From contig JARZZO010000006.1 of the NCBI GenBank assembly GCA_030544215.1, forward strand, positions 50,320,501 through 50,384,500: a DNA stretch of 64,000 nucleotides. Reading direction: 5' to 3'. Both the position numbers and the translations under genes were made by a program. Source of the DNA: Zantedeschia hybrid cultivar. Taxonomy: Eukaryota > Streptophyta > Magnoliopsida > Alismatales > Araceae. The notes beneath the pieces were generated by a model. That model was not told where the DNA came from. It saw only the letters and a list, made by a program, of their open reading frames with translations, and did no database searches. Positions 32,731 to 43,863 of this stretch are shown piece after piece. The stretch's first letter is position 1, and the number at the start of each line of letters is the position of its first letter.

Positions 32731-33593
32731 ATACATGAAATATTTTAATATTTTAATTTTAGCTTTGTGTGAACATGTTGATGTGTTTAATGCTTTGAAT
32801 TAGATTTAAATACATGATAGAAAATATGATTTTCGAAAATTCAAATTATCCAATTTTGATTGGTACCCAGATTTTAAGAAAACCAAAATTATTATTTTCA
32901 AAATTTTAGCCTTCATGTGATGTGTTTTGTCATGTGTGGATGGTTAAAATTTGAAGTGGTCATAGACATGCACTTAGTTAATATCATATCATATGATGAT
33001 GTGTGATTTTGTGGATGGTTGTGGAATGAGTAATGAGTTAATTAATTGTTAATTAATGAGGCATGCGTGCCTCCCTCTCTCTCTCTCATTCCATTGTAAT
33101 TCTATCTCACTCCATCATTGTAATCGGCCATAAGGTTTTCTCTTACAATTTATTTGTATTTGAAATTGTTTCAAAATTAATATTATTTGTAATTGATCGC
33201 GCCGGTCGAGGAGAGGCGAGGATGATCCACAAGTGCAACCAAGAAGGCGACAGGAGATGAGATCACTAGTGCCTGTATATTTGCATATTTTTGTTAATAT
33301 AATTGTTATATTGTTGTAATGATTAATTGTTTGGCTCCAGTTAATCACCGTGCTGTCCATGACCACATAATGAACATGTATGGTTGATGCATGCCTTTTA
33401 GTTTTTTATTATGAATCGATTGGTAATATCTAGGTATAGTTAAATATATACGATATATTTATAAATTATCACCTAGGATGAGACCAACTTAACATAAACA
33501 AAACCTTCAACATAAAGTCTAAGCTGGAGTGCGAGTTATTGAGAATGCACCGCGTGGCTCTCCATCAATATAGTTATTAAAACTTGATTCAAT
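32731..33593 (+). other. C4 leader, unassigned part
   Basis: AT-rich, with a short CT run at 33,072-33,090. No gene and no clear repeated structure found. The end (33,520-33,590) aligns with 41,830-41,880 of C3 in reverse, confirming that this is leader. Confidence 0.5.
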
Positions 33594-33988
33594 GATGGTA
33601 GTTTCTATGTGTTTACCCGAGATCTGCCACCATCTGATGAAATGACTATTAACTACGGCATCTTGATGTCATGAGATTGGAATAGAGGAACGATGTAGTT
33701 ATCCTCGCGTTTATCCGGGAGATACATTCTTACTCTACTCTATCATGTATTGATGGTAAAGCTTAAACCAGGGATAATGGTCTACTGTGTTTACCCGGGA
33801 CCAATAAAGACCTGGGAGCCAAAATAAGATCGGATATTGCATGGAATTGCAATTACCATGAGATGGTTGCTCTAAGATAATGGTATGATACTATGTGTTT
33901 ATCTGAGGTCATACTATGATTCTTGAAGATTATGATTCTCACTAGGAGACCGTTAGAGTCTCATTCTGTATACTTGAAGGTTATACAG
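33594..33988 (+). other. Array of long hairpins with a common loop motif (C4)
   Basis: The core GTGTTTACCCGAG, or a close variant, occurs at about 33,609, 33,707, 33,787 and 33,895. Flanks pair: GATGG/CCATC, ATGTA/TACAT, TGGTC/GACCA, GTATGA/TCATAC. Two more hairpins follow: GAGAC/GTCTC (33,946-33,962) and CTGTATA/TATACAG (33,966-33,988). Spacings (98, 80, 108) are the mirror of those in C1 and C3 (104-110, 80-81, 93-95), as expected for the opposite strand. Confidence 0.82.
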
Positions 33989-34039
33989 TCCGTCAAAAAA
34001 TAGTGGGAAATAATTCAAGATAAAAGACCATAATTGAAT

Positions 34040-34368
34040 TATAAGAACTATCTGCTTAAATCATGTTATTTTCTTCGTTCACTAAAATGCCGTATATTCG
34101 AGATTTTGGCATATTGGATGCCAATACTTCTCATATTCAAATTGACTAGAAAACTCTAAAGAATGTCTTCAGGGATAAGTGAAAGTCACTATCCTAATCA
34201 AATATCATGAATCATCTTACTTGGATAGACCAAGGTGAAGGGGTACTTATGGTATGTCATTTTTGAAAGGCAATGATTGTCATGAAATCTCTTATTTGGA
34301 TAGACCAAGATGAAAAGATATTTATGATATGTTTTTGGGTAAGTGATAAGATTTTAAACGGTCGAACC
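34040..34368 (+). pseudogene. Remnant of copia gag start in C4
   Basis: A degenerate frame with GILDAN near 34,110, then ID*KTLKNV where relatives read ILDAN...IDWLRNLK. Position right after the hairpin array fits the gag start. Many stops; no protein is possible. Confidence 0.5.
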
Positions 34369-36618
34369 TGTTAGGAATCGCCATGAATGCAGCGGAAATA
34401 AAAAATGATTCCATTGTATCGGTTGCTGGGGTCGTAAAACGGACATTAAAATAATCGCGGGAAGAACAGTTCTTCACCCTTGCGGGGTTTCGAATCTCCC
34501 GGGGATGATGCCGACTCGGTAATCGCGCACGCGCACGATCTCTAGAGGTATCCACACGAGTTCCCGCAGCATACGCGATTTCCTCCTCGACTTGAGTGCT
34601 CCGACCAGATCTCAAATCCACCATGCGCGGAGAGAGACAGATCCACTCCAAGAGAGAGAGAAGGAGAGAGAGAGAGGAAAGAGAGAATCTGGGGTAAAAA
34701 TTCGTCCAACTAACTATTTACCCCTCCCGCTTGGCCCTCCTTATATAGAAATAAGGATAAGCGCAACAGTTAATCCTCATGATTATCCAAGAGTTTGGCC
34801 TTGGATAATTCTCCATTAAATCTTCATGTTTATCCTGCAGCTTTTCACAAAAACCCAGATAAGCATGAAATTTAACATCTCTCACCGTCTGACGAGAACT
34901 CTTATGTGTGTGACCCTCTAGGCCCATATATCAGTCCGGTTGCAGGCCCATTAAACTTAGAACTGTTTCTTGAGTTTAATATTTATTAATTAACATTAAA
35001 CATCATATGTTAAATGATTAATTTAATAAACAAGTGAATTATCATCTGATGATCAAATCACTTGGCCTTCTGATCATGAACAACACCAAACACTACCTCA
35101 TAATCCCAGAAGATATAAGGGATACAGTTCCCTTCAATTGAACATTTCTGTCTGCAGATGCCGCACATATATAATCATTCACTCATGCAATGTCCCGATA
35201 ACGTAAGGGTGTGGTTTTATAGTCAAACCCTCTATCGCATTATCCAGATGGATTCCAGTACTCAGTTAATATCTAGAAAGACATCTCTTTCATTTGACCC
35301 TGGCCAGGGATTTCTGTGTACACATCCATAGGACATTCTCTCTCTAGTCTTATACCAAGAGTGAGTGATCCCTTGTTGTTCACTCAATTACCTTCGCAAG
35401 CTTTCCACTGTGTCTGAAAGACCGACTATCGTGGACCTAATGGTTAAAGTCCACTAGTCAGATAATCAAGATACAATGGTCCACAAACAAGATATCATTG
35501 GTGACTCAGGTCAAAGGACCAACTGTGCTACTGCAACGATTGAATTCCCTGGTTTACTAATAGGTATAATTACCATCCAAGAATTCTTATTTGGGTCTGT
35601 TCAGTGAACTCATTCTCTAATGAGCACCAACATGTTTGTCTTAGTGTCACCACACTAGTGAATGTGAGATCATTCACCTTCATCACATGAGCAGACATAA
35701 CTTGTGTCGATCTTATCGGATATTTAATGTCCATCTCAAATATCCTATGATCGAGAACTGTTTAAGACAATTGACTGAGGATATTGATCTCACTATTATG
35801 ATCTCATCATGATTCAATATCCCATACATTTGTCTATGGACCTTCATTACGATAGTTAATTTGCGAGAACTATAAATGAAGAAATAATTACCTTTATTAA
35901 TAATCTGAACTAGAATGTACAATGATTGGCTTTGAGGCCACCCAATTCTAACATTCATTTGACCCCGGCCAGGGATTTCTGTGTACACATCTATAGGACA
36001 TTCTCTCTCCAGTCTTATACCAAGAGTGAGTGATCCCTTGTTGTTCACTCAATTACCTTCGCAAGCTTTCCACTGTATCTGAAAGGCCGATTATGGTGGA
36101 CTTAATGGTTAAAGTCCACGAGTCAAAGAATCAAGATACAATGGTCCACAAACAAGGTACCATTGGTGACTCAGGTCAAAGGACCAACTGTGCTACTGCA
36201 ACGATTGAATTCCCTAGTTGACTAATAGGTATAATTACCATCCAGGAATTCTTATTTGGGTCTGTTCAGTGAACTCATTCTCTAATGAGCACCCACTCGT
36301 TTGTCTTAGTGTCACCACACGAGTGAATGTGAGATCATTCACCCTCATCACATGAGCAGACATAACTTGTGTCGATCTTATCGGATATTTAATGTCCATC
36401 TCAAATATCCTATGATCGAGAACTATTTAAAACAATTGCCTTAGGATATTGATCTCACTATCATGATCTCATCATGATTCAATATCCCATACATTTGTCT
36501 ATGGACCTTCATTACGATAGTTAATTGCGAGAACTATTAAATGAAGAAATGATTGCCTTTATTAATAATCTGAACTAGAATGTACAATGATTGGCTTTGA
36601 GGCCACCCAATTCTAACA
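34369..36618 (-). mobile_element. LTR-B insertion with partial duplication, perfect target duplication
   Basis: Flanked by GAACC at 34,364-34,368 and 36,619-36,623. It consists of a full 1,585-bp LTR (34,369-35,953) plus a repeat of its first 665 sense bases (35,954-36,618). It looks like a complete LTR-B element that lost everything from inside the 5' LTR to the polypurine tract of the 3' LTR. Confidence 0.9.
35954..36618 (-). repeat. 665-bp second copy of LTR-B 5' part
   Basis: It matches 35,289-35,953 base for base apart from scattered changes. The junction is TTCTAACA followed by TTCATTTG; the TTC also begins the polypurine region of intact copies (TTCTCCC on plus), giving a 3-base microhomology. 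Confidence 0.9.
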
Positions 36619-36623
36619 GAACC

Positions 36624-37690
36624 CACACCTGAAAGGATAAAAGAAGGTCAGCTGAGATAAAGAAGTAGCAATTCTTCCACTGCGACCAATATAAGAATAT
36701 TGATAAAGGCAAAATGAATATGAAACTTAAACGAAGTTTTAAATATTCTTATTATCAACCTTTTACATATCTATTGGAAAATTAGCATCTCTAATATGAG
36801 ATATTGGAAATGATTCTCAGAACTGTGATAGTATGCAGACTTAGACAAGTAAAAGGAAATCGAGAGAATGCAAGTGTTGAGCTAGACTCAACAATTGTTC
36901 ATGATATTCATAGGTTAGTGTCAGATAGTAAATTTTTGTATATCTATGGAGTCAAATATGAAACTAAATAATTGTTATCCAGTTACATAAGATATCAAGA
37001 ATTATAAAAGTGAATGACGTTGACTAAGAAGGAATAATAGTTGTTCAAATCAGTCAATGCACTATAGATTATTGATGTAACATTTCATGTGATGAATATT
37101 CACAAGTCTCCTATAGAAATGAACTATGTGAATCCTGATTATTTATGGTATTGTACACAGGGTTGTACAATAAGAAATTATTGATGCTAATACATACTGA
37201 TGTAAACAACTCAATATCCTCTTAAGGCAAAAGATAATCACTCCCATTGACTTATCTTATAGTCTACTCTTGGAATGATTCGACTGTATGTACTTAATGA
37301 AGTACAAGTCGAATGCATATAATAGATTAAGATATAAGATCAATATGAAGTATTAGAATTTTTAATTTGATCAAAAAAACTAATACTTAACTATGTGATT
37401 TATACAAATCATTAAAAAGATAATTGTATCCTAGCTCGATTGATCCTCGTTGTACATTATAGTAATATGATAGAATGAGGAATTTCACCTTATTAAGATA
37501 TGGTGCAATACATAATAAGATTTGCCTAATTCTTATATCATTATGAATATGAGTATGAACATTAGATGTATATACTTTAAAGATAGTTCCAAATAAATCA
37601 GTGTGTGTCCATATAACATATGGAAATCAAATAATTCATATAGGATATGAATTATAAACATGAATAATTATCGTCCTGAAAGCTATCTTC
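36624..37690 (+). pseudogene. Highly decayed copia coding remnant of C4
   Basis: FFHCDQ near 36,675 recalls the zinc-knuckle region (CFHCHKEGHW in C1), which is the expected order after the gag start on the other side of the LTR insertion. The rest, to about 37,690, is AT-rich with many stops. I see no certain motif. Confidence 0.3.
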
Positions 37691-38220
37691 TATGAAGAGG
37701 AATATGTCCTCAGAGGGCTTCTCGGAAAAGATGGCTCGACTGGATCTAGTAGTGAAACAAAACCAAGAGAAATTCCCTTGGAGTTTTATTTTGAAGAGGT
37801 ATCAGAAGATGGGCACCGAAGGGGTAAGCTTCAGTACAGAACAAACGAGCAGGTACCTATAAACTGTCCGCTACGAGTTCAGAAAGAACTGGGATGGAGC
37901 GAGACCATAGGTAGGGAGAAGATCAATAATAAAAGGTGGAGAGGAAGTCGAAACCCGGCCCTAAAGCTATGGTCATAAATGGAGAAACACCCCGAATGAT
38001 AAGTATCAGCCCGAACTCTCGCCCGAGCCCTAATCAACCGAATCCACTCGGGGATATCATATCGGTCCCACATCTCCTCCACTGCCTCAGGGCAGAAGAA
38101 GGAAGCTACATCCGCGACCTGCTCGGCCGGTTTGCGGCTGGCCCCCTTATTCTTGGTGGGTCTCGGAGAGTTGAGGAGCGTTAGGAGCCGAAACGGCTTC
38201 GTCCGCCATATCAGAAGCAA
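37691..38220 (-). pseudogene. Gypsy-type transposon ORF (Transposase_28-like), broken
   Basis: It starts MADEAVSAPNAPQL at about 38,210, shifts frame, then reads FFCPEAVEEMWDRYDIPEWI, GCFSIYDHSFRAGFRLPLH and, after another shift, YGLAPSQFFLNS. The FRAGxRxPLHxxL...LxPSQ arrangement is typical of the N-terminal ORF of Tat/Ogre-like gypsy elements, called putative gypsy-type transposon in domain libraries. Its function is unknown. Downstream frames near 37,700-37,860 have no motif. Confidence 0.6.
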
Positions 38221-38514
38221 AGGAATTAAGTGAAAAAAACGAAGTAAGCGAAAGCTCTGGAGAAGGTGGTTTGAGAAGAGAGCATGATGATCTACTCGAG
38301 AAGAGAGAGGAACTAAGAGATATCAAACAGCCAGAGGCTGAGGAGCAAAGGCTTACCCTCAGATAAGCTGAATCTCCCCGATGACAAGACACGCGCGTCC
38401 TAGCACCCCCGCTTGACAAGACGCTCTCAGGAAGACTCTAAATACGCTCCGCTGCCGAGACTTCGAGGGGAAAAGTGAGAAATAGAGTTTCTCTGTAGAT
38501 CGGGGGGGAGGGGG

Positions 38515-38522
38515 TATTTATA
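38515..38522 (-). promoter_or_regulatory. TATA box of gypsy LTR
   Basis: Sense CCTATAAATACCCC, just downstream of the G-box repeats. Confidence 0.6.
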
Positions 38523-38573
38523 GGAACACCCTTGGGAGAGCCTGCAGGACGATCAACGACCGAGATTGCCTAA

Positions 38574-38980
38574 ACCTTCGGTACTACCTCTCTCGGATGC
38601 CCGCCACGTGTCCCGTCCTTTCGAATGATGACCTGAGTGGTGGCAGATTCGAAGCGAGACGATTCACGGCCAAGATCCTCCGACCTTTCGGTTACCGTCT
38701 CGGATGCGTGTCACGTGTCTCGGATCTTCATGCAGCGAGCCGCGTGACAGAATTCGGGTTAGAACGATTCACGGCCAAGATCCTCTGACATTTCGGCTAC
38801 CATCTCGGATGCATGCCACGTGTCCCAGATCTTCATACAGCGAGCCGAGTGGCAGAATTCAGGTCAGAATGATTAACGATCAAGATCCTCAGACCTTTCG
38901 GCTACCACCTTGGATGCTTGACATGTGGCTCGGACTTCTCGCACGGTGAGCCGCTCAGCGGGAAATTTAAGATTGTTGCC
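38574..38980. repeat. Four diverged 105-110 bp tandem repeats with CACGTG
   Basis: Each unit begins near CTTTCGGCTACC and TCGGATGC (38,574; 38,684; 38,789; 38,894). CACGTG, the plant G-box bound by bZIP and bHLH factors, is in the first three. Confidence 0.8.
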
Positions 38981-38998
38981 ACCTTCACTTGATGCCAT

Positions 38999-39306
38999 TG
39001 TTGGGTTTTCTCGGTTTCTTCGGATCGCTCATGCAGCGGAAAACAAAAATATTAACAGCGATCCGTTCCCGTTTCGAAATCTAAAATACAAGATAATCGG
39101 ATTATCTTTTCTCACCGTGTGCGGATTCGAATCCGCAGCCGTTCGGTTCCGTCGGTGCGACACCGCAAGCCGCGCAAGCGCCCGGCCTCTAGCGAAGTCC
39201 ACGCAATCCTCCCCGCGACGGATATCCTCGAGTTCCTCGTTCTTCGCAGCCCACGAAGCCTCCGCCAGTCGCCGCAATGATCGCCACAACACGCGGACGA
39301 TTTCTC
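38999..39306 (-). mobile_element. 3' LTR remnant of C3
   Basis: The last 308 sense bases of LTR-1 (plus reading TGTTGGGTTTTCTCGG onward), matching 45,668-45,974. It is joined directly to RT coding sequence at 39,306. Confidence 0.85.
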
Positions 39307-41322
39307 GTATTCCCAATACGTAGGATACTTCTCCCAAATCCTTCATGGAGAAGTTTTTCGACAGCCAAATCTGTACTTATGACATCATAGCTACATCATT
39401 CCCAATGAGTAGTATGTCATCTACGTAAAGAACTAGAAAAGTGACTGCACTCCCACTAGTCTTCTTGTACACACAAGGTTCATCTTCATTCTTAATGAAG
39501 TCATAAGACTTGATAGCCTGGTCAAATCTTATGTTCCAGCTCCGGGAAGCCTGCTTCAGTCCATAAATGGACCTCTGAAGCTTGCACACTTTATTTGGAA
39601 ATTCTTTGGATGTGAAACCTTCTGGTTGTATCATATACACCTCTTCCTCAAGATTACCATTGAGGAAGGTAGTCTTCACATCCATCTGCCAGATTTCATA
39701 ATCAAAATGTGCAGCAATGGCGAGTAGAACTCTGATCGACTTTATCAAGGCAACTGGTGAGAAAGTCTCGTCATAGTCAATTCCTTGCCTTTGACGATAT
39801 CCCTTTGCCACCAACCTTGCCTTATAAGTGTCGATCTGTCCATCAGCACTGATCTTTCTTTTAAAGATCCACTTGCAACCGATGGGTACAATACCCTCGG
39901 GCAAGTCCTCCAAGTTCCAAACTTGGTTGGTGTACATTGACTGGATTTCTGAGTTCATGGATTCTCGCCATTTTCCGGCTTCTGGGCCTTCTATAGCCTC
40001 CTGGTAGGTTTTATGATCATCATCCTCATTATATTGTACCTTACACTCACCTTCAGCGATATGTTCCACATATCGTTCGGGTAGTCTAGGTACTCTACCA
40101 GATCTACGAGGCTCATCTGTGTGTACCTGAACAGATTCAGGAATTGATATCTCATCTGATGATAATGCAGGTGTTTGGGGATCTGGAACTTCTTCCAGTA
40201 CTATTTTACTCCCACTGTTCTCCTGGATAAGATATTCCTCTTCCATGAAAACAGCTTTCCTGGCGACAAACACATTTTGTTCACCAGGATGGAAAAAATA
40301 GTATCCAAAGGTTTCCTCTGGATATCCCACAAACCTACATTTATCAGTTCGTGATTCCAGCTTGTCTGGATCATGCCTCTTTACATGAGCAGGACAACCC
40401 CAGACTTTAACATTTTTAAATTCTGGTTTCCTGCCTTTCCATATCTCATATGGAGTAGAGACCACAGACTTGCTGGGTACTCTGTTTAGTAGGTATGCTG
40501 CTGACTCTAGAGCATACCCCAAGAGGGACACTGGTAATCCCGAAAAACTCATCATGGATCGCACCATGTCCAACAAAGTGCGATTCCTCCTTTCAGATAC
40601 ACCATTCATCTGTGGTGTATATGGAGGGGTCAGCTGAGAAAGGATACCATTATCCTTTAAGAATTGTGTGAAATTAGTACTCAAGTATTCTCCTCCTCGA
40701 TCTGATCGAAGAGCTTTAATACACTTTCCTAACTACTTCTCCACCTCATTCTTGAACTCCTTGAACTTCTCAAATGCTTCCGACTTGTACTTCATTAAGT
40801 ACACATAGCCGAATCTTGAGAAGTCATCGGTGAACGTGATGAAGTAAGAAAAGCCACCTTTGGCTTGGGTGGACATTGGACCACATACATCCGTATGTAT
40901 TAGTTACAGAATGTCCTTGGCACGTTGTCTATGTCCACTAAATGTAGATTTTGCCATCTTTCCCATAAGGCAGGATTCGCATGTTGCAAACGATTCATAA
41001 TCGAATGTTGTTAAATAACCATGCTTGTGCAACTTTTGCAACCTGCTTTCGCCAATGTGCCCAAGTCTACAATGCCACATGTAGGCCTGGTTCACACAAT
41101 TCTTGCTCTTCTTAAGAGCATTATCAATTTGAAGATTGTAATAAGAAACATCTAATAGATATAGACCGTTGACTAAAGATGTTGAAGCTATTGATTTATT
41201 ACCATAATAAATCAAACAACTTCTATTCTCAATAGTCAATATATATCCTATCTTGTTCAAACAAGATATTGATATGATGTTCTTTATTATGCTAGGAACA
41301 TAATAACAATCTTCCAATAGTA
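39307..41322 (-). pseudogene. Copia integrase and RT of C3, broken
   Basis: From the right: CYYVPSIIKNIISISCL, WHCRLGHIGESRLQ, CESCLMGKMAKS, stop at 40,904 before LIHTDVCGPMS (first Asp), EK*LGK (Gln to TAG), RSDRGGEYLS (second Asp) and NGVSERRNRTLLD (Glu). Then comes a 435-codon open part (40,684-39,377) with KWIFKRKISADGQIDTYKAR, QMDVKTTFLNG and an intact LYVDDILLIGND. A stop follows, then KDLGEVSYVLGIR, where the LTR remnant cuts in. No RNase H is left. Confidence 0.9.
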
Positions 41323-41410
41323 AAATCTACTTAGCAGATGTTCAATTATTAAATTTAAAACAAGACATGGTCTTTTGTTCAAGTTTAACTCCCACTAATT
41401 TTCGACGGAG

Positions 41411-41802
41411 TGTATAACCCTCAGTTATACAGAACGGGAGACGCCGACAGTCTCCTAGTGGAGATCAGAATCTCAATGACTTGCACTACAGCCTTGTGGA
41501 TAGCACAACAAACTGTAATACAATCAAAGAGCACCCAACTCATGGGACTTGCAACTCCTTGCAATATCTGATCATGGCTTCGGTCCCCAGAGATTTAATG
41601 GCCTTGTGGATAGCACAACAAACCATTAATCCTGGTCTAAGCTAACCATCATTACGCGACGAGCATAGATTTACATGTAGCCCTTGTGGATAGCACAACA
41701 AAGCTACATGGTTCCTTTACCCCGATCTATAGGCATCTAATGCCATAGCCACAGTTTCTCCTCCCAATTAAGCAGGCCTTGTGGATAGTACAACAAACCT
41801 GC
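41411..41802 (-). other. Array of four long hairpins with a common apical motif (C3)
   Basis: Plus motif CTTGTGGATAGCACAACAAA at about 41,493, 41,603, 41,683 and 41,778 (the last with GTAC in place of GCAC). TTGTG/CACAA pair around GATAG. Outer stems differ yet pair: TACAG/CTGTA, TTAATGG/CCATTAA, CATGTAGC/GCTACATG, GCAGG/CCTGC. Two further hairpins lie nearest gag: TGTATAAC/GTTATACA (41,411-41,431) and GGAGAC/GTCTCC (41,437-41,455). Spacing is 110, 80 and 95. Confidence 0.9.
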
Positions 41803-42659
41803 CTAAAGTGATTCGAATCATATGACTATAACGATGGTGGACCACGCGGTAAGTTCTTAACTACTCGCGTTACGGCTTAGAGTTTATCTGAGGGTATTTA
41901 GATAACTTTTATCTTGGTCTCTCCTAGGTGATAGTATATAGATATATCGTATATATTTATTAAATGCTATAACCTGCTTTGATTCATAATCAAAAGAACA
42001 ACAATGCATCTCATACATGTCATTAGTGTGGTCATTGATAGCACAGTGGGTTTGACTGGAGCCAACAGTCAAATGCACACACAATCTAATTATAACATTT
42101 ACATTAGATATCCCGCAATCACATAGGCAAGAGATCTCCATCTTTTCGCCTTCCTGGTTGCAGCTGTGGATCGTCCTCGTTCCTTCCTCGGTTGCCTCGA
42201 TCATATTACAATAAATTCTAGAATTTACAAGTAAATTGAAGAAGGCCTTATGGCGAGTACAAGAGAGAGAGGGAGGTAGAAATACAACGGAGTATGAGAG
42301 AGAGAGGTGCGCAGACCTCTATTTATTAGCAATTAATAATCATCATACATCCACGATCCACACAATCCATTCATCACGTGAATAATAAATTAAGTGTATA
42401 TCCATGACCACGGTGTGTTTTAAACATTCCACACATGATTCAGCGCATCACATGGCTAAAACAAATGAGTTTTCAAAATATATAAGTTTTGGCTTTCAAA
42501 AAACTGGGATCCAATCAAAATTGACATTTGAATTTCGAAAAACTCATTTATTAAATTAACATGCAATTAAATCTAATTTAAAAGCAATAAACACACATCA
42601 CATGCGCACACACTCCAAATTAATAATTCAAGATTATTCCGTGTAAATTAGAACATTTC
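41803..42659 (-). other. C3 leader, unassigned part
   Basis: AT-rich leader between the two hairpin arrays, with a GA-run near 42,262-42,303. No gene. Several 60-100-codon frames without motif. Confidence 0.5.
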
Positions 42660-43175
42660 TAATAATCTAACACTTAGATTAAACCCCATTAATAATCTAA
42701 CAATTAGACTATTTAAAGATTAATCTAACTCTTAGATTAATCCAATAAAGTTAATTAAAAAAATTTAACACTTAAATTAATAATCAACCAAACTAATCAT
42801 TAACTACTAATCTAACATTTAGATCAGTTAATTAATGTCAATTAGTAATTTAACACTTAAATTATTAATTAACACTAATTAATTAATAACTATAATCTAA
42901 CAATTAGATTACAAGATTAAAGTTAATCATTAATTTAACCTTTAAATTAATAACTAACAATTAATCATTAAATACTACTAATTTAACACTTAAATTAGTC
43001 ATTTAAGTTAATTATTAATTTAACAATTAAATTAATAACTAACTCAAATATTAATTAACAATTAGTTGAAATAACAATTAATAATCTAACTATTAGATTA
43101 ATAATTATTAATTACTAATTTAACCATTAAATTAGTTTTATTGAGATTAATCATTAGTTTAACTATTAAACTAAC
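42660..43175 (-). repeat. AT-rich triloop hairpin array (C3 leader)
   Basis: At least twelve units of the form AATCTAA-CNN-TTAGATT or AATTTAA-CNN-TTAAATT (sense loop NNG). Examples: 42,664-42,680 (CAC), 42,722-42,738 (CTC), 42,762-42,778 (CAC), 42,847-42,863, 42,894-42,910 (CAA), 42,929-42,951 (10 bp), 42,977-42,999 (ACTAATTTAA, 10 bp), 43,012-43,038 (12 bp), 43,083-43,099, 43,114-43,136 (10 bp) and 43,154-43,174 (TTAGTTTAA/TTAAACTAA). Inner C-G and T-A pairs swap, and outer bases also change in pairs. Confidence 0.9.
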
Positions 43176-43383
43176 AATTAACATTAATCAATTGACAACT
43201 AATTGTTAATCAAAAATTGATTCAAAATCATTAATTAAAAGGCCCAATTAAATAAATTTGAACAATTAAATTTCAAAACAATTTTAAAATTTAAAATTTA
43301 GTTCAAAATTTATTTATAATTTAAATGGGCTCATTGGGGTTAATTTGGGATTTTAAGGGGGCAAATAAAGGTTTAACTAAAAC

Positions 43384-43760
43384 ACCTTAAAGGGCTCAGC
43401 CCATTAGGCCGAGTGGGCTCGGGCCCTGCAGGCCCTGGGCTTGAGCCAGGCGCGCCAGGGCTCGGGCCCGGTCCGGCAAGGAGCGCTACCGGTCGGACCG
43501 GCCGCCAGGGCCACCGCCAAGCCTGTTCGGGTCGGCCCCCCTTCCCCAGCAACCCGACGAAGCCTGTCATCTTGCAGAACCCTAGCCGGCGGCGGCAGGG
43601 AGTTGCAGGCGGCGCCGGCGGCCGCCCCCGGCCCTGCCCGGCTCCGGCCGGCGATGCCCCGGCGCCGGCGGTGCCCCCGGCGCCAGCAGGGTCGCCGGAG
43701 AGGCCCCAAAAGGAGCCGGCCAAGCCCCAAAAAACCTGGTTTTCGCAGGGTTTAAAAACC
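43384..43760 (-). other. GC-rich island in the C3 leader
   Basis: GGCGCCGGCGG- and CCCGGCCCTG-type runs between the triloop array and the primer site. Open frames of about 105-130 codons exist on both strands, all Pro/Ala/Arg/Gly-rich; they are compositional. Confidence 0.72.
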
Positions 43761-43863
43761 ATTTTAGGGCTTAAATTAATAGCCCTCTAAGGGCACTCCG
43801 GCGGCGGAAAATATGTCAGATCTGTAGTGGTGACTATCACCAAGAGATCCGGGCATCCCGGCC

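Larger units (their letters stand above)
29320..37690 (+). mobile_element. Decayed Ty1/copia element C4 with nested LTRs
   Basis: Plus-strand element: 5' LTR, tRNA-Met primer site, structured leader, remnants of gag and probably pol. An LTR-B insertion (34,369-36,618) splits the gag remnant. No open frame of length survives and no 3' LTR is visible. The right border near 37,690 is where Tat-type sequence starts and is approximate. Confidence 0.7.
38221..38998 (-). mobile_element. Gypsy LTR/leader with G-box tandem repeats and TATA box
   Basis: In sense, four units of about 105-110 bp (38,980 to 38,574) come first. Three carry CACGTG (at about 38,606, 38,711 and 38,817) and the fourth a degraded ACATGT. 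Then a TATA box TATAAATA (38,515-38,522) and a CT-rich transcript start region lead to the ORF start at 38,210. This is the usual order of enhancer, promoter and 5' leader. LTR borders are not resolved; C3 abuts on the right. Confidence 0.55.

Noticed and set aside
39029..39346. 105-codon minus-strand protein
   Set aside because: Chimera of RT codons and LTR tail across a deletion joint.
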